Source: DRQF01 sp964559135 (GTDB taxonomy: Bacteria; Planctomycetota; GCA-002687715; DRQF01). Taken from it: a stretch of 16,521 nucleotides of DNA. Position numbers and translations under genes: made by a program. Positions 1 to 6,228 of the stretch are shown piece after piece. The notes beneath the pieces were generated by a model. It did not search any database and was not told the DNA's origin. It worked only from the letters and a program-made list of their open reading frames with translations. The stretch is taken from assembly GCA_964559135.1 (NCBI GenBank), contig CAZLGG010000089.1:1-16521 (forward strand), given 5' to 3'. The stretch's first letter is position 1. Every line of letters begins with the position of its first letter.

Positions 1-102
1 GGAGTCTATGGCAAGATCGCCATCGCGGGCATCGTCGCGGCCTTGATATGTTTCGGCTTGGTCCCCATGCTGAGACGTTGGATGCACAACGACGAGGATT
101 GA
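1..102 (+). CDS. C-terminal end of a membrane transporter, probably POT/PTR2-family (MFS) peptide transporter (5' truncated by window edge)
   Basis: Reading from base 1 in frame 1 gives 33 residues ending at TGA (100-102); the start lies outside the window. The peptide has one hydrophobic helix (about residues 7-23, IAIAGIVAALICFGLVP) followed by a basic and then acidic cytoplasmic-looking tail, LRRWMHNDED. A last helix running into 'L-x-P-x-L-x-x-x-MH' is typical of the C-terminus of proton-dependent oligopeptide (POT) transporters. That family assignment rests on the short tail and is an inference. Any polytopic MFS protein remains possible. The poly-G tract begins 7 bases after the stop. 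Confidence 0.5.
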   Translation, partial: GVYGKIAIAGIVAALICFGLVPMLRRWMHNDED

Positions 103-108
103 ATGGCC

Positions 109-153
109 GGGGGGGGGGGGGGGGGGGCCCCCCCCCCCCGCCCCCCCCCCCCC
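109..153. repeat. Poly-G/poly-C tract (19 G, 12 C, one G, 13 C)
   Basis: The + strand reads 19 consecutive G (109-127), 12 C (128-139), one G (140) and 13 C (141-153). The two halves are almost perfect reverse complements, so RNA or single-stranded DNA could fold into a very GC-rich hairpin. It sits in the 103-base gap between the transporter stop and the small membrane gene. It could act as a terminator-like or slippage-prone element. It could equally be a sequencing or assembly artefact, since poly-G tails are a known error type of two-colour short-read chemistry. Confidence 0.9.
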
Positions 154-205
154 TATTGCCCCGTCCGCCTGCCGCGATAGAATCGCGCATCTCGAGGAGA
201 TCGAC

Positions 206-559
206 ATGCCCGACAACGCCGAAGCCGTCACTCAGACCGTGATCTTGGCCCGAATCTTCGGATTCGCCCTGATCCCCTTCATCCTCTCGGTGATTTTCGG
301 ATGCACGTCATGCGGGAATCGCCGGATTTCCTGGCTCCTGGATCTCCTCGCCGTCGGCGTGGGGATCGGCGTTTTCGTCGTGGTCCAGCGTGTGGCCGAG
401 AGCGTCTACTGGTCCGCCTTCGCGCCCTTGGCCCACCACTGGGGTTCTCTGGCTGCGGGGCTGACAGCCCTCGTGGCGATGGCCGTGGCGATTCCTCTCA
501 CCTACAAGATTCTGTATCTCAGGAAGCCTCTCGAGCTGGAAGAGGGACCGGCCCACTAG
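206..559 (+). CDS. Small integral membrane protein of unknown function (117 aa)
   Basis: The ATG at 206 is preceded by a good ribosome binding site (GAGGAG about 7 bases upstream). Three hydrophobic segments are visible: about residues 13-33 (ILARIFGFALIPFILSVIFG), 43-60 (WLLDLLAVGVGIGVFVVV) and 79-105. A short CTSCGN motif lies between the first two, with two cysteines that could bind metal or form a disulphide, and the tail is acidic (ELEEGP). I recognise no family. It has the codon use and GC3 of the neighbours and looks like a real gene. Its TAG stop shares the bases CTAG with the convergent truD stop. Confidence 0.7.
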   Translation: MPDNAEAVTQTVILARIFGFALIPFILSVIFGCTSCGNRRISWLLDLLAVGVGIGVFVVVQRVAESVYWSAFAPLAHHWGSLAAGLTALVAMAVAIPLTYKILYLRKPLELEEGPAH

Positions 560-1620
560 GTCTCGCTCTCGGAGTTTTCCAGAAACTCCCTCATGACCAC
601 GGTCGCATAGGCCCCCTTCGGCAATTCGAAGGCAAACACCGGGCCGTCCGATGTGTCCGTGACCTCCAGGTTCTTGGGATCGACGCGAGCGCGCCTGCGA
701 TCTCCGGCCACACGCAATCGGCGCAGTGCCGTGGCGTCCACCCCCTCGGCACGAAGCATTTCTTCCTCCACCCGCCCAGGCTCACCCAATGCGGCCCGCA
801 TGCGGTATCCGAAGAGCGGACCCGTCGGGACGATCTCGCCCCGGTGAAGTCTGGCCGTGTCTTCGAGAGGATCGGTCACCGTGAAGAGGCCGCCGGTGTC
901 CGTCTTTTTGGCCACGTCACCCTCGAGGAGGCAGTCGAAGTGGTCGGATTGGATCCTACGCGCCAACCAAGCGTTGAAGACCCGGGATTGCCATGCGGAA
1001 AGATAGAGCCGACGCAGGAATCCTCGACGCTCGCGGCGACCCGCGAGGAGCGCCCTCCCCTTCTCCGCGTTCGCGCCGTCGACACCAAAACGCTGGGGAC
1101 CGAAAGCGTTGGGGACACCGCGACGGCGCACCACGTCGAGGATGGGACGCACGCGCTCGAGGGAATCGGAAACGGCCCCCCGAACCCGAATACGGAATCG
1201 GTTGCCCAACAGATGCCCGAGTTTCAGCTTGTTCCCGTGACGATCGACCTTGACGACATGGAAGGGAGACTCCCCCTCCACCCGGCGACGCACCTCCTCG
1301 ACCGACACATCGTCACCCAGAGCCAGTGAGAAGGTCTGCGTGGTGAGTGCATGGCGGTCCTTCATTCCGGCAAAACCCACGGACTCCTTCTCGAGGTCGA
1401 AGATCCGCATCAACTCCGCCTGGACATCGGGCGTGGTCCAACCCGATCGACGAACTGTGAGATAGACATGCTCTCCCTCACCTGTGGCCTGGTAAAGGGG
1501 GATCTCGACGACTTCGAAGTCTTCGGGACGCTCCTTGAGGTGCCCGCCAATACCCCGCAAGGGATGCGCCAGGCGAGGAACGGCCCCTCCTCGGGCGGCG
1601 GCCTCGTCCGTGCTGCTCAC
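556..1620 (-). CDS. truD: tRNA pseudouridine(13) synthase TruD
   Basis: At 354 aa this is close to the usual length of about 350. TruD converts U13 of certain tRNAs to pseudouridine in the cytoplasm. The N-terminal motif KERPEDFEVVEI (residues 29-40) and the signature GFAGMKDRHALTTQ (82-95) with catalytic Asp88 are clear. The TruD-specific motif appears as NAFGPQRFG, the usual form being N-x-FG-x-QRFG. The TRUD insertion domain occupies roughly residues 155-305. The start is GTG at 1620 with GGAGAAG about 7 bases upstream. It overlaps the stop of the upstream S46-like gene as GTGA, so translation is probably coupled. At its 3' end it shares CTAG with the convergent small membrane gene, leaving no room for a separate terminator. 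Confidence 0.95.
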   Translation of the reverse strand: MSSTDEAAARGGAVPRLAHPLRGIGGHLKERPEDFEVVEIPLYQATGEGEHVYLTVRRSGWTTPDVQAELMRIFDLEKESVGFAGMKDRHALTTQTFSLALGDDVSVEEVRRRVEGESPFHVVKVDRHGNKLKLGHLLGNRFRIRVRGAVSDSLERVRPILDVVRRRGVPNAFGPQRFGVDGANAEKGRALLAGRRERRGFLRRLYLSAWQSRVFNAWLARRIQSDHFDCLLEGDVAKKTDTGGLFTVTDPLEDTARLHRGEIVPTGPLFGYRMRAALGEPGRVEEEMLRAEGVDATALRRLRVAGDRRRARVDPKNLEVTDTSDGPVFAFELPKGAYATVVMREFLENSESET

Positions 1621-3671
1621 TTGAAGCTTCTCCGCCCCTCGAGTTCGTCAGCCAAGGCCGTCGCCTCGTAGATCTTGCGCAGACCTTCGAGCAGCCCCCG
1701 GACGTCGAGGGCGACCCCGCGAGCACGAGGTTCGACGTAGGTGAAGAGGTTGAACAGGCTCCAACGGTTTCGACCCATGAGCATGCCGACCATTTGACCC
1801 TTTCTGTCCACCAGTGGTGCGCCCTCGAGGCCCGTCATGAAATCCAGGTCGCAGACGAGTGACAGGCTTTTCCCCGCATCCAGCCGTTTGACGGCGCGCC
1901 TCCACGTCGGAGGAAGACGCCAAGGGGGCTTCGACTCAAAACTCTTGGCGCGGTCATACACCCCATGGAACGTGGAGCGGGGAGGACGGACGCCACCGAC
2001 CTCCTCGTAACCACGCATTCGACCGTAGACCAGTCGAAGCGTGTTGTCGGGCACCGGATAAGGGAGGACCCGCAAGTCGTCCATGCGTCGACGGAGTTCC
2101 CTGCGGATGCGGGAGAACGGCCCCCAGAAGGACACTCTCCTCTCCTCGTCGAGAGCATCTAGCCCAGGTTTCATCCGTCGCACGAGTTCGAGCAAAGGAT
2201 CGGGTCGGGAACCCCAAGCCGCGGGCCCGCGATCGAGGATCTCCGTCACGAATTCGATGTCGTTCAAGCGCGTCCGAGCGATCTCTGCTTCCAGTTCGTC
2301 GGGGTTGCGTCCGTCCAGGGCGGCCTTCAAGACGGGTTGGTCGGGTCCGAACATGCTCGCGGCGCCACGGATGAGCGCTCCGTTGACCATGGCTTCCTTC
2401 TTGGCATCCGTCTGGGGCATGGACAAAAGTTGGGTGCGAAGATCGTCCCGAAGTTCCTTCCTCGCCGCGTCACCCTTCGGTCCCGAGGGCTTCTTCGCGG
2501 CGTCCAAATACCGCAGGAGATTCTCCGCCACCTCCGCAAGGCGTCCTTCCAGACGCAGAACGATCCGTAGGCGGGAGGTCTCCGCGTAACGGGCAAGGAT
2601 CTCGTTCAGGCGTTCGAGGGAGGCGAGCACTTTCGGCCCGTCGTCGCCCGCCAGCTTCACGAGACGCCGGTCGCGCTCCTCGATGGCCGCCATTGTCTCA
2701 GGACGTCGCAATCCTTCCAATTGAGCCGCATAGTCCTTGCGAACCATGAGCCACCGATCCCGCTCCTGCTCGATGGCCGGCGTCAGTTCCGCGTCGCGAA
2801 GGTAACGACTCAGTCCCTGAAGGACGGCATCAGTATGGGCGAGGATGGCCGGGTAGAAATGGTCCCGATTGAATCGGCAAAGCGGCGCACTCTCATCCCT
2901 TCCGGAGAAAATAGGAAACCCGGCCGCCAGCAAAAGATCGCCGACCTTCGATGAGCGCGGGGAGAGTGAAAGGAAAGTGTCGGACTCCAAGGGCTCTCCA
3001 TCCTCCCACACCCGCAAGAGAACGGCGTCGAGGACCCCACGCGGCCACGTGCCGGAGTCCTCCGCGCCCCCGAAGCTTGCCGCCGCCCGTTCGGGGGCGA
3101 AGACCAATCGCACGTCGTCGAAAACCCGATAGCGGTAGACCCAATACTTGCCGTGCCGACGTCGGAGGCGGCACTCCAGACCCGTGGACTTCTCCTCTTC
3201 CAGCCGAAACGCATCCAACGCGCTGCGAACAGAGTCATTCTCTCCATCCTTCGCCTTGGGCAGACGGAGTCCTTCGGCCTGCGCCACGGAGTCGAGTTGC
3301 CTCAGGCGAAGCCCGGGCAAACGGAGTTCGTCATCGGGTCGCAGGGCGAGATAGCCGTGGGTGACGGGGTCCAAATCGGGACCGACCAAGGCCTCGATGC
3401 GATGGCGCGCGAGGCTCCACGACGTGAGCACGAGACCGCGGCGAGAGACGAATGAGGCCGTGCCTCGTTGTCCGTAATGCAAGGTGGCGCCCTGAAGCCT
3501 TTCGAACCAGGCATGATCCGGGTGGAAGTCGTGCTCCCGGCTCAGTCGCTCCAGAGGAAGGGACTCCCAAGCCCAGAATCCTTCGTCCACCGACGATGCG
3601 GCGGCGAGAAGCAGCATGAGACAGGGTACGACGAGCCAAGGACCCCGCCGAGCTCTCTCGGCCGGTGACAT
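1617..3671 (-). CDS. S46-family (dipeptidyl-peptidase 7/11-type) serine peptidase homologue, apparently catalytically inactive
   Basis: This 684 aa protein is near the usual S46 length of about 700. A hydrophobic N-terminus (12-27) looks like a signal peptide, and DEGFW (29-33) matches the DEGMW start of mature S46 proteins. Family features in order are: GTASFVSRRGLVLT (70-83, usual G-T-x-S-F-V-S-x-x-GL-x-LTNHHC); DDVRLVFAPE then FGGAEDSGTWPR (185-211, usual TDVRLVFAP...FGG-D-x-DNWxWPRHTGD); and DFMTGLEGAPLVDRKGQMVG (610-629, usual DITGGNSGSPVL...GELVG). The catalytic Asp appears kept (Asp215). The His motif TNHHC is TSWSL (83-87) with no His, and the nucleophile motif GNSGSP is GLEGAP, putting Glu616 in place of Ser. 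A charged helical middle (about 280-480) is also family-like. The start ATG at 3671 has only a weak RBS (GGACG). The gene lies 17 bp after the amber-split secreted protein and overlaps truD. It is probably a periplasmic or exported pseudoenzyme. The call rests on recalled family motifs. Confidence 0.85.
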   Translation of the reverse strand: MSPAERARRGPWLVVPCLMLLLAAASSVDEGFWAWESLPLERLSREHDFHPDHAWFERLQGATLHYGQRGTASFVSRRGLVLTSWSLARHRIEALVGPDLDPVTHGYLALRPDDELRLPGLRLRQLDSVAQAEGLRLPKAKDGENDSVRSALDAFRLEEEKSTGLECRLRRRHGKYWVYRYRVFDDVRLVFAPERAAASFGGAEDSGTWPRGVLDAVLLRVWEDGEPLESDTFLSLSPRSSKVGDLLLAAGFPIFSGRDESAPLCRFNRDHFYPAILAHTDAVLQGLSRYLRDAELTPAIEQERDRWLMVRKDYAAQLEGLRRPETMAAIEERDRRLVKLAGDDGPKVLASLERLNEILARYAETSRLRIVLRLEGRLAEVAENLLRYLDAAKKPSGPKGDAARKELRDDLRTQLLSMPQTDAKKEAMVNGALIRGAASMFGPDQPVLKAALDGRNPDELEAEIARTRLNDIEFVTEILDRGPAAWGSRPDPLLELVRRMKPGLDALDEERRVSFWGPFSRIRRELRRRMDDLRVLPYPVPDNTLRLVYGRMRGYEEVGGVRPPRSTFHGVYDRAKSFESKPPWRLPPTWRRAVKRLDAGKSLSLVCDLDFMTGLEGAPLVDRKGQMVGMLMGRNRWSLFNLFTYVEPRARGVALDVRGLLEGLRKIYEATALADELEGRRSFK

Positions 3672-3688
3672 AGACAGCCACGTCCGTT

Positions 3689-4270
3689 CTAGAGGATGAG
3701 GAATTGTCCGCCTCCAAGATCGAAGAACACAAGTGGGTTGGACGCGAAGGTCGGAACGACGGCGTTGGGTATCTGTTCACCGATCGAATCGTTGGGGCCG
3801 GGCGACGTGTAGATGCCCTGGACGGATGAAATCCCCGTTCCGGTGCCATTCGTTAGGTTGGTATCGGTTCCCAAGGCCGTCGTCGACGCGTCCCCGTCGC
3901 TCACGCCGATGATGCCGTTGTCCCCGGCATTCGGGCCGGCAAGAAAGTTGGTGTAGTCGAACGTCACACTCCCAGGACCGAACAGGAAAGGATCGAAGGT
4001 GCAGGAGAAGCTGCCTGCTGGCGCACCGCTCGACCAGTGATTCTGGTTGTTGAAAGCACAGGTGACCGTCCCGGTGACAGTGTCTTCGATCACGTCGTAG
4101 GTGGCGCCGCTGCCGGTGCCGCCGCTGTTCAGGTCCGAGAACCAAACGGCCACCATGGGGTTGGCGAGCCCAGCGGCATTGCCGTCAAAGAAAAGGGGAA
4201 ACGTCTCGGCGAAAACACCCGATCCCTGGACGAAGGTGACATAGCCGTTCGAATTCATGATGAGGGACAT
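3689..4270 (-). CDS. C-terminal part of an amber-interrupted secreted beta-rich protein
   Basis: This reads as a 193-codon ORF from an internal ATG, but it is in the same frame as the ORF ending at 4277 and separated only by TAG-ACC-TTC. The first residues, MSLIMNSNGYVTF, start in the middle of a conserved 'FYG-x-x-x-x-x-L-x-x-NSNGYVTF' module whose beginning is on the other side of the stop. The ORF therefore looks like a downstream half, not an independent gene. It has no signal peptide and no clear RBS. The body is Gly/Asn/Thr/Ser-rich, low in Lys and Cys, and rich in predicted beta strands (VWFSDLNSGGTGSGATYDVI; SVTFDYTNFLAGPNAGDNG), like a nidogen-type or adhesive surface domain. It ends in FDLGGGQFLIL (tail motif 767-774 of the joined protein), shared with the remnant at 7567. 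The next gene starts 17 bp downstream. Confidence 0.6.
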   Translation of the reverse strand: MSLIMNSNGYVTFVQGSGVFAETFPLFFDGNAAGLANPMVAVWFSDLNSGGTGSGATYDVIEDTVTGTVTCAFNNQNHWSSGAPAGSFSCTFDPFLFGPGSVTFDYTNFLAGPNAGDNGIIGVSDGDASTTALGTDTNLTNGTGTGISSVQGIYTSPGPNDSIGEQIPNAVVPTFASNPLVFFDLGGGQFLIL

Positions 4271-4276
4271 GAAGGT

Positions 4277-4279
4277 CTA
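4277..4279 (-). other. In-frame amber (TAG) codon interrupting the secreted protein
   Basis: On the minus strand the reading is TTC-TAC-GGG-TAG-ACC-TTC-ATG. The TAG is codon 579 counted from the ATG at 6013. Both flanks keep the same frame, and the translated flanks together complete a module seen intact at residues 201-224 of the same protein. TAG is also the ordinary terminator of truD, of the gene at 206-559, of the aminotransferase gene and of this ORF's own 3' end. Wholesale reassignment of TAG is therefore unlikely. A nonsense mutation, programmed read-through or a base-call error remain possible. Confidence 0.85.
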
Positions 4280-6013
4280 CCCGTAGAACGTCACAGGCAC
4301 CGAGAGATTGACGGTCGCCGAAGTGTCGTCGCCAAGAACGAGACTCGTGATGACGGCGCCACCGGGAGTCCCCATGATGTCTTGGCTCTTCATCGCGCCG
4401 GACGCGAACGTGACCTGCACGCTGTAAGTGCCGAAACCGCCCAGCGCCGGAGTGAGAACCTGTAACCCCTGACCGTCACGGTGAGGCCCTGGAGGGGTAT
4501 TGGGGAGCGAGAGGGCGCCGGCGAGCCCGGAATCGTCGAGGATCCCCAGGACCGTGGCCGGATACGGCCCCCCATGAGCCCCCATGGGGTCGAAGACGAC
4601 CGTCCCCGCACCCGTGCCGTTGGGATCGAACCCCAGGAAAGAGCCCGTCAGGGTGAGGACCTGTCCCCCCGCCAGCGCGACGGCGCCCAGATCAAAACCC
4701 TGGAATTCATCCTGGGGCGAGGCGCCCACGGAGTTGCTCGTGTATCCGGCCGAGCCCGGTGGGCCCGTCGTCGCGTTCGGCGTGAAAACAACGGCGGCCT
4801 GGTTCCAATTCACGGTGTAGTCGTTGTAGCCTCGCGGCGACCCCGCACCATCCCAACCGAGGGGGCCCGCGCTGGCGCCGCCGAAATCGTGTTCCTCGAC
4901 CTGCGCCTCGCCCGGAGCCGAGGTGTCGGTGCCCACTCTCAACAGCCGATCGGCGGCCCCGCCCGTGATGGACAGCCCTCCCGGCGTGTGTCCGACCAAT
5001 CCCTCGCCGAAACCCGACGCGGTCATGGGATCCAAGCTGAACATGTCGACACGGAAGCTCCCGGCTTGAGGATTCCCGCCCTGCCCGTCATCCAACTCCA
5101 ACCGCACGGAAAAATCGTTGACATCGATGCCTCCCGCGTGGGCGATCCCGCCCCCTTGGGTCGCCATCGGGTCGCCCCATTCCACTCGAAGTCGCGCCGA
5201 GAGTTGCTCGACGACGACACCGTCCATCGCGTTCAGGGCCGTGGGATCCCAATCATTCATGCCGGCGAAGATGGCCGGTTCGGCGTTGACGGCCGCGACG
5301 TTGTCATTGTCGAATCCCGCGTTGGTCAAACTCGTCGGGGCGCCGAAGGTCACGAAACCGTTCGCCTGGACCCACAGGTCGGTGTAGGGCATCCCGTGGA
5401 AATCGAAGCTGAAACAGGGAAGAAACGGGACCTGTTGAGCACCATCATTACCGGTCAGGGCAAGGGTGGACTGCCCCTGGACGAAATGGCCACTTGCCGT
5501 GTCGGTGTTGTCGAGCAGGAAAGGAGGCATCGACGGGTCCTGGACCACGGCCTGGAAGGCGGCCTGCGCCCCCAGCCACGCCGGGTGCAACCCCGCGTCG
5601 AAGCTGAATTCCGGCGTCGCCCCGCCCATGCCCGCATCCGTGACGAAAAGGATATCCCAGACGAGATTGGTGGAGAGACCGATGCCGTCTCCGAACACCA
5701 CGATATCGGTGGGCAGTCCGGGGCCGGGGGTCCCCAGGTCGATCGAGCCGCCCCACGGCGTGGGGATGACGTTTCCGGTGGTGGGATTCGTGGTACTTGC
5801 CAACAAGGTCAACGCCTGGGTCGGGTTCGCCCCCGAGAACACGCGGAGGGACAAACTCCCGGGCATGCTGACAAAGATGTCGTGGGTGATCGGGTCGTTC
5901 ACGCTGGGTGTCCTTCCCTGGAGCGTGAGAGCCGCATTGGGGCCATCGGCGTCAAACTGCGCTCCGAGGAATGGACTCGAGATCAAGAGGCAGACGAGTG
6001 TGAGCAGACGCAT
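4277..6013 (-). CDS. Secreted beta-rich surface protein, N-terminal part (ends at amber codon)
   Basis: I chose the ATG at 6013 because it has a strong RBS (AAAGGAAA, 5-8 bases upstream) and begins a clean signal peptide, MRLLTLVCLLISSPFLGA (1-18), with likely cleavage before Gln19. An earlier in-frame ATG at 6055 would put a polar leader before it. The 578 residues are rich in Gly, Asn, Asp, Thr and Pro, with short hydrophobic strands and only two Cys, typical of an extracellular beta-sandwich protein. A module at 201-224 (FDFHGMPYTDLWVQANGFVTF) is repeated around residues 571-595 across the amber stop. LAGGQVLTLTGSFLGFDPNG (447-466) resembles part of the remnant at 7567. I recognise no enzyme motif; a surface-layer, adhesion or matrix role is inferred. 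With the following ORF the intended protein would be about 774 residues. The gene follows the EEP gene after 215 bp and precedes the S46-like gene. Confidence 0.75.
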   Translation of the reverse strand: MRLLTLVCLLISSPFLGAQFDADGPNAALTLQGRTPSVNDPITHDIFVSMPGSLSLRVFSGANPTQALTLLASTTNPTTGNVIPTPWGGSIDLGTPGPGLPTDIVVFGDGIGLSTNLVWDILFVTDAGMGGATPEFSFDAGLHPAWLGAQAAFQAVVQDPSMPPFLLDNTDTASGHFVQGQSTLALTGNDGAQQVPFLPCFSFDFHGMPYTDLWVQANGFVTFGAPTSLTNAGFDNDNVAAVNAEPAIFAGMNDWDPTALNAMDGVVVEQLSARLRVEWGDPMATQGGGIAHAGGIDVNDFSVRLELDDGQGGNPQAGSFRVDMFSLDPMTASGFGEGLVGHTPGGLSITGGAADRLLRVGTDTSAPGEAQVEEHDFGGASAGPLGWDGAGSPRGYNDYTVNWNQAAVVFTPNATTGPPGSAGYTSNSVGASPQDEFQGFDLGAVALAGGQVLTLTGSFLGFDPNGTGAGTVVFDPMGAHGGPYPATVLGILDDSGLAGALSLPNTPPGPHRDGQGLQVLTPALGGFGTYSVQVTFASGAMKSQDIMGTPGGAVITSLVLGDDTSATVNLSVPVTFYG

Positions 6014-6017
6014 GGAG

Positions 6018-6025
6018 TTTCCTTT
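6018..6025 (-). promoter_or_regulatory. Ribosome binding site fixing the start at 6013
   Basis: The minus strand reads AAAGGAAACTCC then ATG (6013). This purine-rich Shine-Dalgarno-like stretch, right before a codon that opens a signal peptide, supports 6013 over the upstream in-frame ATG codons at 6049 and 6055. Confidence 0.65.
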
Positions 6026-6228
6026 TTCCGTAACGGCAGGCATGGGCATGAGCATTCTCCCATGTGCGAGGCCTCCCGGTCAACGAACGGTTGGTTTCCT
6101 CCGAGCTTTCCCAAATCGAATGCTGAGGGAGACGTGTGGCGGGCGGGTTTGCGATCTCGGCGCTCCACCAGGGCGCCGTCCCGACGTCTCACCCCGGTGG
6201 TCGAGAAGCGGGGAGGCGATTTCCGACG

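Noticed and set aside
4277..4279. Genetic-code reassignment of TAG
   Set aside because: TAG closes several other genes in the window at their natural ends (truD, the gene at 206, the aminotransferase), so it is read as stop here.
6014..6055. Upstream in-frame ATG codons that would lengthen the secreted protein by 14 residues
   Set aside because: The good RBS and the signal peptide both point to the ATG at 6013.
6158..6178. CGGCGC/GCGCCG dyad between the EEP gene and the secreted protein gene
   Set aside because: A 6-bp stem with a 9-base loop and no T-run on either strand is expected often in such GC-rich DNA.
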